Numbered from the stretch's first letter, positions 11,641-24,383 are shown. The stretch: DNA of 64,000 nucleotides from Torreya grandis (GCA_037957365.1 JARHVA010008418.1:1-64000), one strand, 5' to 3'. The notes: generated by a model from the sequence alone, not told the origin. A program made the numbers and translations.

Positions 11641-11875
11641 AAGTTAGACCTTGTAGACAAGGTGAAAGAGGAATAGAATAAGAAAGAAGAAGAATATATG
11701 TTAGCTCAGACTACTTTTCACATCTAATATGAAGGCATGAAATGGTATATAGATATTGGTTTATTAAGCCACATGATAGGGGACAAGATCAAGTTTATTT
11801 CACTGAGAAAGAATGTTGTAGGAAAAAAAAAGACTTGGAGATAACACTACTACCAATATTATTGACAAGTGTATC
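11641..11875 (+). pseudogene. copia-1 protease (fossil)
   Basis: At about 11,739-11,790 the sequence WYIDIGLLSHMIGDKIKF matches the copia aspartic protease core, usually of the form WxxDSGxSxHMTGD. The catalytic Asp is present but the following Ser is Ile. The protease would cleave the Gag-Pol polyprotein. The surrounding frame is broken by stops (about 11,728 and 11,835). Confidence 0.75.
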
Positions 11876-13030
11876 TTGATTTTGGATAATGGGAAGACCA
11901 AGATAGAGAATATGTTATATGTGGAAGGCTTGAAACATAACTTGTTTAGTGTAAGTAAAATGTGCACCCAAGGACACATATTGACCTTTCATGATAAAGG
12001 GTGTCATATAAGGAGAGCCAAATCAAGAAGGACAATTGCCAATGCTAAGAGGACTGAGAACAATCTGTATGTCTTAAATGAGACCAAGAAAGAGAGATGA
12101 TTGATGAGAAAGATAGATGAATTTTGGATTTGGCACAAAAGTTTGGGGCACATAAAATTTGATAATATGGTCAAGATAATCTCAAATAATTATGTGTAGA
12201 ATATGACTAAAATCACCAAACCTACAAACTAACTTTGTAAAGCATGTCAACATGGTAAGCAAACTATAAGAAGGTTAAATTATAAATATTATTATACTAA
12301 AATTCCTCTAGATTTAATACACATTTATCTCTATGGACCTAAAATAATCCAAAGCATTCAAAGAGATAGTTATTTCATGTTACTCATATATGACTACTCA
12401 AGGATGACTTGGGTAACATTCTTGAAATAAATGTCAGAAGCTATTGATAAGTTTAAGGAATTCAAGGCTTTAGTTGAGAATGAAAATAATCGAAAGATAA
12501 AATTTCTAAGATTTGATATATGAGGAGAGTTTTTTTCCATTGAATTTTATGACTTCCATGAGGTCTATGGGATAAGGAGATAGTGCTCAACAGTTAGGAC
12601 ACCTCAACATAATGGGTAGTGGAAAGGAAGAATAGAATAGTTCAAGAAATGGTAAGAAATATGATAAATGAATTAAGATTATTTGATGGATACTAGATAG
12701 AGGAAGGAAGAATTGCATTCTATAGTTTTAATAAAAGATAGATAAGTATTAATGGTAATAAGACCCACTATGAACTTTAGAAAGGTAGACCTACTAATGT
12801 GGGGTACTTTAGAGTGTTTGGAAGAAAATGCTTCATAAAAAGAGACGAGTAAGACTTAGGTAAGTTATAATCAAGTTTTGATGAAGGTATATTCTTGGGG
12901 TACTCATCAATAAGCTTAGGTTATAGATGTTATAATAATAGGTTATAGAATATATTAGAAATCACTAATGTGAAGATTGATTAGACCAGGTCTAAGAAGT
13001 TAGACTCTCAACGAAAGGACATGCCATATA
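11876..13030 (+). pseudogene. copia-1 integrase (fossil)
   Basis: The GAG-pre-integrase part begins with ILDNGKTKIENMLYVEGLKH and NLFSVSKM (11,876-11,970). The HHCC zinc site follows as WHKSLGHIKFDN (about 12,130) and LCKACQHGKQ (about 12,235). In the core the first catalytic Asp, expected in an HTDLxGP-like motif, is Tyr (HIYLYGP, about 12,321), the second is kept (RFDI, about 12,513), and the Glu of VVERKNR is kept but lies after a one-base deletion near 12,613. FLGYSSISLGYRCYNNR (about 12,892) marks the C-terminal end. Integrase would insert the cDNA; this copy is inactive. Confidence 0.85.
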
Positions 13031-13259
13031 ATTTGGACTTAAATAATGAATAAGAATAAATAGATCTATATTAAGAAGAAGAATAATGATTTGAGGAAAG
13101 ACAAGACTCAAAATGCCCCTCAAAATAGATTCAAAGAGATCATCCTGAATCATAAATCATTGGCAATAAGGATGTAGGTATGCAAATAAGGATAAATATG
13201 GTAAGTAGCTTAAATCAATACAATTTTTCTCTATTGTCTAATATTCAACCTAATAAAAA

Positions 13260-14170
13260 TTTAGAAGCAAGTAAAGACAAGTTTTAGATAGGTTCTGTGA
13301 ATGAGGAGTTAGACCAAATAGAAAAGAATGAGACATGGTAACTAGTTCCTAGGCCTAAAGACAAGAATGTCATTAGCACAAAATTGGTGTTTATGAACAA
13401 GTTGAATGAAGATGGATAAATCACTAAGAATAAGGATATATTGGTATGAAATGGGTGTGCATAATTTAAAGGGGTAGATTTTGAAGAGACATTTGCACTA
13501 GTAGTAAGATTTGAGGATATCAAATTATTTCTAGCATATGCAAGATTAAAAGCATTCAAGGTGTATCAAATAGATGTCAAATCTACCTTTTTGAATTGGA
13601 ACTTAGAAGAGGTATACATAGAGCAACCTGAGGGTTTGTCATTATTAGGTAATAATCACCATGTATGTAAATTTAAAAAGGCTCTTTATGGTTTAAATCA
13701 AGCTCCTAGATCTTGGTACTCTAGATTTGACAAGTATCTATTGGACCAAGGATTCAAAAGAAGAGTTATAAATAGTAATATGTACATAAAAAAAAAATTA
13801 TGATCAGTTAATAGTGGTTGTCTATGTTTATGACATCATATTTGGTGGACATAGTGAGAGTATGACGAAGGCCTTTATAGATGCAATTAAGAATGAGTTT
13901 GAGATGTCCATGTTGGGAGAACTATCATTCTTCCTTGGATTAAAAATCACTCAATCAGAAGGAGGTATATTCATTTTAAAAGATAAGTACATAAGATAGA
14001 TGTTGAAGAAATTTTAGATGGAATATTTCAAGGTAGTTATCACACCTATGATCATAGGGTATATGTTAAGTAAGGAAGATGAATCTCCAAAGGTTAACTA
14101 TACATCATATAGGTCAATTATTGGATGTTTGCTATACACTACTACCTCTAGATCTAACATCATGTAAGAA
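13260..14170 (+). pseudogene. copia-1 reverse transcriptase (fossil)
   Basis: The copia RT starts near NEELDQIEKNETW and LVPRPKDKN (13,300-13,360), continues with VDFEETFALVVRFEDIKLF, then YQIDVKSTFLNWNLEEVYIE (13,564-13,623) and CKFKKALYGLNQAPRSWYSR (about 13,669-13,728), all close to the family pattern. The catalytic YVDD is YVYD (13,823-13,834), so the first Asp is lost. MSMLGELSFFLGLKITQSEG follows. Stops at about 13,340, 13,449 and 13,801 and a frame change near 13,803 confirm it is dead. The best preserved stretches are 13,561-13,803 and 13,814-13,999. Confidence 0.93.
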
Positions 14171-14745
14171 ATAAGTATTATGGGATGATTTGAAGAAAAC
14201 CTAAAGGAAAATAATTTGAAAGCAATTAAAAGAATACTTAGGTATCTCAAGGGAACTATTGAGTTTGGGTTGTAGTATCTAAGGGGAAAGGATTTTAACT
14301 TGATAATCTACATAGATGTAGACTGGGTAGGGATTCTAGATGATAGGAAGAGCACTAGTGGAGGATATTTATTCTTAGGAGAGTGCCTAATATCACATAT
14401 AATCAAGAAATGACCATCGATGGCATTATCTACTTGTGAGGATGAGTATATTTTAGTAACTTCATGTTACACTCAAGTCTTATAGATGAGGCAGACCTTA
14501 ACAGACCACAAAATAGAGTATGATAGTCCTATTCCAATCTTTTTTAAAAATACAAGTGCTATAAGTATATCAAATAACTTAGTTATGCACTCAAGGTCTA
14601 AGCCCATTACCATAAGGTAAGATTTCCTAAGAGAATATGTAAGTGAAAAAACATCAAACTTGAGTATGTATCTACTAAGGGTTAGATTATAGATAATATA
14701 ACCAAGCCACTTTTGAAGATAACATTTAAACATTTAAGATAGGAA
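14171..14745 (+). pseudogene. copia-1 RNase H (fossil)
   Basis: Follows RT in copia order. Recognisable pieces are RILRYLKGTIEFGL (about 14,230), IYIDVDWVGILDDRKSTSGG (about 14,309-14,367), MALSTCEDEYILVTSCYTQV (14,419-14,478), FFKNTSAISISNN and MHSRSK. These match the RNase H that removes the RNA strand during reverse transcription. Stops occur near 14,274, 14,412 and 14,482. The polyprotein ends near ITKPLLK (about 14,697). Confidence 0.88.
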
Positions 14746-15052
14746 TTGGGTGTAATTCTTACCCCTAGCAGTCATTAAGGAATTCAAGTGATTAGAGGGG
14801 GATAATAATGTGGTTCATTATCTATAATATTAGGTGATTATCTCCAAGAATGTATGCGTGGAGATAGGGGAACATGTTTGAATTATGCTTCATTGATTCA
14901 TAATCCTATGTGTTGAGTATTCTGGTTGCATGAGGTATGATCCAATAAGTTGCATGTATATATTTGTCATTAATGTCAAAGGGTGAGAAATTTTAGAATG
15001 GGAGAAAAATATCCTATTGGGTGAATTTTTTGAGAGTGGTTTCCATCAATGA
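14746..15052 (+). other. copia-1 region between pol and polypurine tract
   Basis: Short 3' untranslated stretch; no gene seen. Contains a secondary purine run AGAGGGGGATAATAATG at about 14,795. Confidence 0.6.
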
Positions 15053-15063
15053 CAAAGGGGGAG
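15053..15063 (+). other. copia-1 polypurine tract
   Basis: CAAAGGGGGAG followed by T and the presumed LTR start TGTTGAG. The same tract, with the same upstream CAATGA context, is found on the minus strand at the copia-D 3' end (59,861-59,872). Confidence 0.88.
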
Positions 15064-16225
15064 TTGTTGAGTATTGTCATTGATATCAAAGGTCTTGTGA
15101 AGGTTGATGTCAAAAGTGATTAAGGATAGTTTCTAGTGTGTGATGTGACAAGGTGAATGAGATAATGTTTTCATGACAGAGTTCTATCATGAGATAAAGA
15201 TAAAGAGATAATTTGAAGGAATTTAATGTCTTATGTCTACATGGAAGGTAGAGGTCATTGATGTCAAATGCATAAGAAGCCTAGTCATGACATGAAGAGG
15301 TATGTGCATGGTGAAATGAATTATTATAGGTATGTGAACATTGTAAGGCATTATTTGATATTTTTCAAACATGTGAGTAAGATTATAATAATTCATGAGA
15401 TTTTTACAGTGATCCCATAAGGGTAGGACATTTAGTCTAAGTCATCACCCAAATCAATTTTAAACCCTACCTATTGTAATGAGGTCTAAAGATAAAATTT
15501 CAAGAGAAGTATGAACATAAGATAATATACAAAGGTGAGATAAGTTATTTTCAACATGATAAAAAAATTGAAGGTCTAGAATTGAAGTAAAAGTGCATGA
15601 ATCAGTATTTTAGGCCTTCTCAAGTTCACAGAATGAGGTCTCAAACCCATAAGCACTATCAAACATTCATTGTAATATGTAACATATACATTGGAGTCTA
15701 AGATATTAAGGAGAGATGGTTAAGGTTCATATCTAATATATCTAAGCATTAGGTATGGATTCAAGTGGTAGTCCTTTATGAAAAATCGTTAACACCAAAA
15801 CCTATGTTAAACCTCCCTAAAACCCTGATAAGGACCTAATATAAGTGATTTTGTTCAAAACTACTAAATATGGATCAAAATTCATAGATAATGTATTCAA
15901 CTCTCCCAAGCACCTCCAGGTGGTTTTAGTTAGTCAGATGAGAGAGAAAACACATAGATATAGGCTTATTTGTCAAGAAATTATTGTATCTCTCAAAAGT
16001 TGTATTGGTCAAGAAATGAAAATGGATGGTATAAGAATATAGAGACTAATTTTACATGTACATGATTATTTTTATATGGTTTATATCCTTAAAATTTTAT
16101 AATTTAGTCATCCAAGTAAGCCAGTCACACATAGACCTAATGGTGTGAATAGTGTAAAACCTAGGAATAGATGAAGAGATAGATTTGGAGGTTTGTTCAT
16201 GATAGATTGATGAAAAAAAGTGCAT

Positions 16226-16227
<2 letters not shown>

Positions 16228-16307
<80 letters not shown>
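16228..16307. repeat. (AT)n microsatellite in copia-1 3' LTR
   Basis: About 80 bases of pure AT. At the matching place in the 5' LTR (about 4,398-4,420) only TTAATAAGTTATG-like sequence is present, so it arose in this copy after insertion. Confidence 0.96.
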
Positions 16308-16309
<2 letters not shown>

Positions 16310-17263
16310 GTCATTATCATTATTTTAAGCTTAGTTTATATGGTGAAAAATTTGCTTACAAAATGACCTGTCTAGTTCGGATAGGACTATGAGATATAAG
16401 GTGAGGAAATTGGTTTACAAGACAAATATTTGCCATTATAACATATGAATTTTCTATCTAATGATATATATATGGAATTTTTTATGCATCATGAGTCATG
16501 AAAAGTGTCTACATAGGCGATGAATGCTTAATTCATCATGACTAATTTTCTAGGTGAATTGTAGTTTCGAGTAAACAAGTTATAGAGATGTTTTTGAGCC
16601 TTTATCTCTTTATTTAATGAGTTACAAGAATTTGGTTATGAATATGAGTTCATAAATAATATATATACATGTTTAATTTATCATAATTGATTAGTTGAAT
16701 GGTGTTTAAGCTTCATTATTTCAAGACAAAATTTTGAGGTGCATAGGCCTAATAGGGCAATTTGTATTAAAAGAGATTTTATGGTATGAATGAAGGATAC
16801 ATGCCTAGTCAATAATGGATGAGGTTATAATATTTAATTGAGTTTTTTAATTGTATTTTATTTTTGTAAATATCTATCTAGGCCTAAGAATATCAAGTTT
16901 TGGCACTAATAAGATAGACCTAAAGGAGAAGTAAGACCTAATTGAGTTGTGGATAACCAAAAGGGGTTAAAATTATGATTTAACCATGTTGATAATATGT
17001 CATAAGACCTATTGAGTGTCTTACCTAAGATATTAAATGTGTGTGCCTGACCAAGTGGTATGTGACCATGAGACTAGTATATATACAAGGTAGTTAAGGC
17101 CTACTTGTGTATATGAAAAAAGTAGAATAAAATATTGCATATTTGAGAAAAAGGAGATCTTAAAATGAGACCATAAAAAAATATCAGATATTTGATGATA
17201 AAAATTCATGATGTGGTTGATTTGGTGTTGAGTCAATTATTCATTTGGTGCTTCCTTAAAATT

Positions 17264-17268
17264 AGGTG
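17264..17268. repeat. Target-site duplication of gypsy-C, left
   Basis: AGGTG, identical to 25,570-25,574. Joining the copia-1 LTR across the insert restores colinearity with 5,480-5,490 of the 5' LTR. Confidence 0.9.
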
Positions 17269-18452
17269 TGATTTTTTTTTTTTTGAAATATTAAGATATT
17301 ATTCCTAATTTAGTTAAAGGGTCTGCGTAGTAAAATCAGTAAATAAATAGATAATAATTAAGCCATTTATATTCATAAATTAATTGTAATTTGAACTTTT
17401 CTAAAATATTAATAAGGTGAAGAAGATAAAACTTAGGTAGAAACTGATTGATCCAACTGAGATAGAGGATGGAATTTACTATGTAGGACTAAGACACTAT
17501 CACAAACTAAGTTCTAAACTTTATTTTTTGATTTATAGGAGCACTAAAAGTGGATAGTAGTGGAACCAATTATACATTCCACCTGTATCACTATTGTCTT
17601 GAGGATCTAAGCTTTCTAGGTTTTATTTGTTATGTCTATGTGACCCTATCTATGAAGTTTTGGTAGCTCGAATTCAGTATATCTCCCTATAGAGTAGATT
17701 ATTTATTCAAACCCTATCTTCCTTTGTGCTTTGAATAATTTTTATAAGGATGGGGGGGTTAGTGTGTAATATTTAATGGATGTGCTTCACACCCTATGTG
17801 TGGGCACGCTACTTACATACCAATACTCTGAAGAGGGATGAAGTCATATGTAGTTCTCCCACTTAATGTGCTTTGTGAAATTATGTATATGAAAGTGTAG
17901 AATGCTAAAATGGATGTGATTGTGGTGGCTAGGGACTAGTGTAAGGATTTGAATGAGATATTAAGTGTGTTGGTTGGTTATATGCAAAGAATAGGGAAGA
18001 TTGCTTGAGTAGTCTTTCTTGTATTTTTTATTGCTTAGTGATAATTATTAACCCTCTATAAATGATATTTGAATAGGATTTATAGGAAACTATTCATCAT
18101 GGGTTGAATATGCTCATGTTAGGCTGACAAGGATAAGGATGGGAAACTAGAAGAAATTGACTATTAAGGCCAAAAATATACTTGGACAATATCACCAAAA
18201 TTAGATGGGAGTGGTACTAGTGGTATAGTATTAGTGTGGTGCTATTATCCTAAGTAGACAAGACCTAGGGGGATGGATGAGTCATGGAAAAAGGGGTTTG
18301 GATCATCTTAGATCAAGTTTAGAAGACTAAGGATGACTAGGAATTAGTGAAAATAAGCCTAAAAAGATTAGGAGAGTAAGAAAGAGGGACCTAAGGGTTG
18401 TATGTCATTATCCACACTCAAGTTACCAATTTTTTAAATTTATATGACTATA
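17269..18452 (-). repeat. gypsy-C 3' LTR (left copy)
   Basis: 1,184 bases starting TGATTTTTT and ending GACTATA (CA mutated to TA). Aligns with 24,384-25,569 throughout, for example ACTATGTAGGACTAAGACAC at both 17,478 and 24,593. It also holds two copies of the repeated module described for 19,612. Confidence 0.93.
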
Positions 18453-18466
18453 TTTCCCCCCCCCTT
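18453..18466 (-). other. gypsy-C polypurine tract
   Basis: On the minus strand AAGGGGGGGGGAAA lies immediately before the 3' LTR (TATAGTCATATAAA). Its position fixes the element's orientation as minus, in agreement with the Gag reading direction. Confidence 0.88.
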
Positions 18467-21300
18467 GATTCTAGTGATGTAACAAAGCAAAATACGAGGA
18501 TAAAAGAAAAATAGAAAGTGTACCTAAACTTACCTATAAGGGTGAATCTCATGAAGATATGTGATACTAGGTGTGTATAGAGAGAGAATATTGTGAAGTA
18601 TGAAACTGCAAGAAAAACAAAGATTAGATTAGTTCTGACTAGATACACTATATCTAAAATAAGAATGTATAAGGCTAGGTAAGAGATAGAGGAATAAAAA
18701 TGAATAAATACAACTCACCATGTACACATACTAATACAAAACCTATTTTGATGTTGAGTGATGCTAAGTAATGTTAGCTAATGTTGTACCAAGAGTAATA
18801 TCATGAATAAAGTTAAGTGCTTAATTCCCCATAAGTGGATCAAGAATGTAAAAGGTTCACCCTTTATCTCCATCATCACCCACTAAGTGAATCTAGGTTG
18901 TCTTGCATGTGTTGATCAATGTTTTGACTATGTATCTAATCCCTTTAAATAGGTGGCTCAAGAATACAAAGGCTAGTTAGTCCTTTGTCTCCATCATTAA
19001 CCCGTGAAGTAAAGCTATAAATTGATACTGATATGAAATGTATGTCATATGAAATGGCTTTTAAAGCCCATGAATGTAATATGATATGACAAGATTGTCA
19101 TGGATAGCCTAATGTATGCTTAAAATAATCCACTCTTAGACACTCTAAAATATGGAGCTAGGCTTGCATGAAATCCATTCCAAACTAGTGTACTAAGCTT
19201 GTATGAAAGCCACTCAATAATTTAGGAACTCAAGAACTCAAGAAGTTAGGCATATATGAAGTCATTCCAAAAGGATAACAACCATCTACAGATGGAATAA
19301 GGCATGTAACTATTAAGAATGCTCAGGTAATACTAAACTTGGAAAGAAAATAAAACAAATGTGCCATGCACATTGCCCCTAATCACTGGTGTCTAAAACA
19401 TGGATTATGATATAAAAGTTATATCAACTATCTTATCTAAAATTGGAAGTGAGAACCATCATGTCACACATGATGCCCCCTATATCTACATTCTTTGATT
19501 AAAAGTGTACTGAAATCTATTGATTTTGAACTATTCTAATTATGCAAAATTCTAGTTGAACCTACTTTTCTACCTACTTCTATAAAGTTTGGCTTTTTTG
19601 ATGTTTGGATAGGAGCACTAAAAGTGGATACTAGTGGCATCAATGATGTTGTCTATGTTGGGCACTATTGTCCATAGCCAAATCTAGTAATTGTTCTATA
19701 TTATTGATTATTTTCCTACTCTATTTTGACTAGTTTGATGTTTGGTTGGTATTTTAGATGTTCTAAAAATTATTATTTCAACCATTAAGAGCTCTGATCT
19801 CTATGACAAAACCCCTATTTATTACCCCCCTCTTCTGAGGGTATGAATGAAAACCCTACAATGACTTCCCTTAAAATAAAGAGCCCTACAAATATGTTAT
19901 GTTACAAAGATACATGGTATAACAATGATAATTGACAAGATATCTCAAGATATAACATGATTTGTATTGACAGATTGTTAGATTAATAAGGGTATGCCTA
20001 GATAGATTTATTAATTTAATAACATGCTCAATGTATTGAATTAGAAATGAAATACTGGTTAGTTGTTAGTTGTTAATTAGAGAGATGGAGTATGATGTCT
20101 ATCATGGCATCCAAAAAATAAAAATAAATACATTATGTGGATCATGGAATTGCAAACAATGAGAAGCAAAAAAGCAACAAGCACACAAGGAAAGAATCAA
20201 GAAGCATACAAGGGTGGCCAAGGGGCCACACAAATAAGGGACATGGGCACATGTTACTCAAACTAGAAAGTAAGTATACAAGGCATGTTCAAATGCCGCA
20301 TACACATACAATTGAAATAAGCAAAGGTTGGCATGAGGGCCACAATCACATAGATGAGTACAAGCATAGGAAATTAAAAAATATCCTAAGGCACATACAA
20401 GACATAGAAGCAAAGGACATTGTAAAATGTCCTAAAGCATGTATAAGAGACAAAACATGAACTAATAAATTCAAAAAATCTAGCTATGCTAAGCATAAAA
20501 AGAAAGCATGTAAGGAACTAAAATTACAATTACAACTAAATAATTAAATCGAGATGAAAAGTATGTAAGACATGTTAGTACAAGACTAGGTATATGCTAA
20601 AAAATACACAAGTTTTATATACTAGTGAGTGTTGAACACGTGATCTATATAAGCTAGTAAGTAATATACATCAACATGATAACTAGAGTGTATGGTGTAG
20701 GAATGAAATAGCTTGGATGGTGTAGTCATGTATAAGATACCCAAAATGGGTATGTATATTGATGTATATCTTGATGTAGAATTAGGATGCCCGCTCAATG
20801 GGTAGAGTGAAGCAATCAAAGAGTTGGATGTCACTACACACACTCAAAGAAGATTAAGTAAAGCATGGTAATGTAGATAAATAAACAAATAATAGCATAA
20901 AATAACAAATATAAGTCTAGCATATCAGTAAAAATGTAAAGCATGGATAATGCATACAATCAGAATGTTTTTTGGTGTTTTTGAATTGTTTGCATGTTTT
21001 TATATTTTGATATATTTAAATGGTTTTGAATATTTAGATATAAGCTATTTAAAATCAATCATAAAAGACTATGTATAGGTAAGTGGGGAAAGGATGATAT
21101 TAATCGATGAGTCTCATGGGAGATTCCCTATCATGGTGTCATGTATCAAGGAGAAGAATCATGTGTGATCATGAAGGATGATGGAAATGGTGATACTATG
21201 GCTCTAAAATCTACATATGTTGTAAATGATTTGAAATATCTAATGTAAAAACTAATTGTGAGGTACCCCTATAACTCTAAGAATTATATGTAATTAGAGG
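18467..21300 (-). other. gypsy-C internal region without recognisable pol
   Basis: No RT, RNase H or integrase motif was found in any frame of this 2.8 kb, where an autonomous gypsy element would carry them. Two diverged repeats of about 120 bp occur near 18,815 and 18,935, each with a CCTTT(A/G)TCTCCATCAT segment. Open frames at 20,137-20,460 (plus; Lys/His-rich) and 20,622-20,843 (minus) resemble nothing known to me. Confidence 0.6.
19612..19677. repeat. Internal copy of a five-copy module in gypsy-C
   Basis: Begins GGAGCACTAAAAGTGGATAC and ends GGCACTATTGTCC. The first part is nearly identical to 17,538-17,560, and the same overall pattern (an AGTGG core, then ACTATTGTCC or GCTATTGTCC) recurs at 17,538-17,607, 18,189-18,258, 24,653-24,720 and 25,308-25,376. 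The last four are two per LTR, spaced about 650 bases; this copy is internal. Confidence 0.7.
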
Positions 21301-22060
21301 TCTCTTAGAGACCCATCTAGTAGTAAGAGAATTTATATAAACATGCATTTTGTGAGTAGATGCATGAGATCTCAATGACATTATCCTGGGTTTGAACATT
21401 ATAGCTAGAAGCTATCTAGAATCCTAAAGTTGTGAAGGAATATTACTTATTTGTTTTGGTGATGGATGCCTTAACTATGTCTAAATCAAAACTAGATGAG
21501 GAACCATAACTGGTGGAAAAATTAAAATTTATGTCAAAACTAGAACTAGTGGTTGAACTAAAATTGGTGACTATACTGTAGCAGATGACTCTGAAGTGTG
21601 GAGTGTTAACTCATATGGAAATCCACCAACTGTAATAACCTAATTAATGTGAATGAATTTATGCATTTGTGAATTGTAAAAGGTACTATTCAAAGTTTTT
21701 GAATCCATGCTTGACCAAGTAACATATCAAAAACTCTTACACTAGGAACAATGGTGAATGGTATGGCTAGATGTGTTAGACCCAATGAAATATATATATG
21801 CCTATTGAATCCATTGATAACTAAGACTATCAGTGTAATATCCTGCTTTGATTATCCCAAATACTACAATAATGTCATAGTGCACATGTTCACATGAGAT
21901 CCATTGTCTATGAGAACACTATGAATGGGATGATTATGAATGTGAGCTCTAATAAAGAGTGCATGATAATAATTATCATCCTTAATGATCTCCTACTTTG
22001 AGAAGGAGATGGAAAGTCTAGATAGAACTCTAGAATTATATACACCAATCATGTTGCTCA
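21300..22060 (-). pseudogene. gypsy-C aspartic protease (fossil)
   Basis: On the minus strand, starting near 21,990, HALFIRAHIHNHPIHSVLID is followed by NGSHVNMCTM, so the protease core reads IDNGSHVN in place of the usual DxGS/A. Farther on, FDMLLGQAWI (about 21,740) corresponds to the LLGRPWIH-type end of Tat/Ogre proteases, followed by VITVGGFPYEL (about 21,620). Stops at several codons show decay. The enzyme would mature the Gag polyprotein. The frame fades after about 21,300 with no RT following. Confidence 0.78.
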
Positions 22061-23690
22061 AAGTATGTGTCTAAACAGAAGGTGCCTTGTATGTATATCG
22101 TGGGGGATGTGCATGATATATATAATGAACCCTTGATGTATCCCCTACCTCTTGTTTGTAATATTGTGGAAAATGATCTAAAAATATTTTCAATGCTTTA
22201 TCCTATGTTGGCTTGGCCTGAAGAGGCTCACCTAAAGTGCCAAGATTAATATGATTACCATCTATTAAATCCTATGTCTTATGTCTCAAACTTATGTATC
22301 TATTTATGGTATGGTCTAGTGCCCTATGAAACTCATAAAATTAATGTTGATCATATCCCCATGAAAGAGGCTTTGTTGGGTCAAATTCTTGAATTGGAGG
22401 AAGATATACGATGTTACATTCCAATAGCTACTATAAAAATCTAGCTAGAGAAATTGGTAGATTGGTGAAGGCTCGCTAAGGAGGTGATGATAAAACCACA
22501 TGCTAAGGGGCTTGGAAGACACATTAACTATCTATTATTATGATTCTTGTTATCACTGACCTTGACTTTGTATGGGACTTTATTGTTATTATTGTTTGTT
22601 ATTTTAAAGATACTTGTGTACTTGAGTTTTCCCATTAAAATTAGTTTGAATTCTCATTCCTTTAATGTGTGACACAATTTAGTGAAAGAAGAGACTCTTT
22701 TAAACATTATTAATTCATGCAAAGATGGTAGAAGACTCTATTTGAAGAGATCTTATAACTCTTGATCATCCATGGGGCTAGTCATCTTAGCCAAAATAGT
22801 CTTATATCAGAGAACATAATCAATGAGATGCTCATTTGACCTTTGTTTCTATTGTGAAAATTGAACATATGAAACTTTAGCACTAATGTTAATGCTGAAA
22901 TGATCTAGGAACATGTTGGTTAAAGGATTGAATGCATTGATTGACTGATTTGGTAGACTATTGAACCATTATAGAGCATAATCCTTTTAGATTCATGGAA
23001 ATAACTTGGTAAGTATCCAGTCATTGGGTACATAGTCCAAGCATGATACGTGAAGTCTCTCAAATGTGTCTCTAAATCACCCTTGCAATCATAAAGAGTA
23101 AGCTTGGGTTGAACAAAACCTTATGGCAAGGGTGTTGAAGCAATGTGACATGTTAATGGTATATGTAGAAGATCAAAATAATTCAAATCATGTGTGTGTC
23201 TAGAGGCACTTTGTTAAAGATGTAGTACCTTGGATTGAAGATATTTTATCTCTTGTACAAGGGTTATGACATTAGGAGACAAAGATGTATTAGTTGTAGA
23301 TAGTGGCATAGAGGCAGGTTGGGCTACTATAGGGGTTGTTGATACATAATTTCCCCCGTAGTGTCATTTGTAACTAGTTTATTTGAAGTAATGGAAGATT
23401 CAACTTGCTTAGCCTTTTTAATTTATATTATATATTGCAAGATAAGATTATGATCTTGGCGCTGGTCCCAGACTCTTTCTTGAAAAATTTATAGAATAAA
23501 AATCTTTGTTGAGGACAACTTCATTGTCAATAATTGGTGGAAGTGGATCAGTAGTCCAATATGGTGGAGCATGAGCATAAATGTGTAGATTATCATTGTT
23601 ATTTTCATTATTGAAGTTATCTTTATTGAAATTAGTGTAATCTAGATGTGTAAACTTTATAACAAGAACCTAAGTTGGTTTTTTATCCAT
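22061..23690 (-). pseudogene. gypsy-C Gag (fossil)
   Basis: Minus-strand Gag starting at an ATG at 23,690-23,688 (MDKKPT). An Asn-rich N-terminal part and LHIYAHAPPYWTTDPLPPII (about 23,590) lead to PNVITLVQEIKYLQSKVLHL (about 23,270). The conserved gypsy Gag core follows: LTLYDCKGDLETHLRDF (about 23,107-23,055), WFNSLPNQSINAFNPLTNMF (about 22,975-22,915) and KQRSNEHLIDYVL (about 22,850). A Tat/Ogre-type FYEFHRALDHTINRYISLRH (about 22,340-22,280) stands where a CEYH...H...C metal site is usual, both Cys now Tyr. Scattered stops are present. Confidence 0.85.
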
Positions 23691-24372
23691 GGTATATGGT
23701 CGAGTTGCAAGAATCTAGGTGAATTCAAGTGGATTGCCACTAAGTCTTACACTTCATCTCAAAGGAAGAGATGTAATGAACTAATGTGGCATAAGGAAAA
23801 TAATTTGGATGAGAGTAGAAAACATTAAACATATATAATCTAAACAAGGAACTAGAACATGCATAAAAAAGATACAAAGTTTGCACACATGTAAGTTGAT
23901 ACCTCAATAAGAAAATATGAACTAGTACATGTAACTAGGGTTTTGAAAGATGATAATTTTGATAAATTTACTATAAAATTTTGAAATTGAATGTGAATTT
24001 TTGAGTTTTATATTAAAGTAAAAAACCAAAAATTGATTAGAAAATTAGTGATTTAACAAGACCTAGTAAATGCAACTAAGATTTTATAAAAAATATATTT
24101 TTGAAAATTACTATTGAATTTTGATTTTTGAATGGATTTTATAATTTAAGTATGCTAATAAAAATTTAGAAAATTATTGGAAAATTATTGGGACCTAGTG
24201 TGGGCAACTAGGATTTGAAAGAAAAATATTTTAAAATTACTATGAAATTTTAAAATTTAATGCTATGTTTTTATTTTATTATGAAAGTAAAAATTTATAA
24301 AAATATATTAAAAATAAGTAGGAAAATTACCCTAGGGTTTCTAGGGTTTTTATGTGCAAATGAAGTAAATTA
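23691..24372 (-). other. gypsy-C leader between primer site and Gag
   Basis: AT-rich, no coding signal. Contains three spaced repeats of an ACTA(A/G)GGTTTTGAAAGA / TTTTGAAATT-like pattern near 23,935, 24,065 and 24,205, suggesting decayed short tandem units of about 130 bases. Confidence 0.5.
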
Positions 24373-24381
24373 GGTTCACCA
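24373..24381 (-). other. gypsy-C candidate primer-binding site
   Basis: On the minus strand TGGTGAACC begins two bases after the end of the 5' LTR. It starts with the obligatory TGG (complement of tRNA CCA), but I could not name the tRNA. Confidence 0.5.
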
Positions 24382-24383
24382 AA

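Larger units (their letters stand above)
15065..17268 (+). repeat. copia-1 3' LTR, left segment
   Basis: Begins TGTTGAGTATTGTCATTGAT right after the polypurine tract. From 15,919 it aligns with the 5' LTR remnant (4,096 on). It is cut at 17,268 by gypsy-C and continues at 25,575. Joined length is about 2.5 kb. Frames such as 15,845-16,042 lie inside it and are not genes. Confidence 0.85.

Noticed and set aside
13284..13559. 91-codon minus-strand frame
   Set aside because: Antisense shadow of the copia-1 reverse transcriptase.
20137..20460. 107-codon plus-strand frame rich in Lys and His inside gypsy-C
   Set aside because: Opposite in direction to the element's genes, no family resemblance, and the composition follows from CAAACA/CATAAG-like local sequence.
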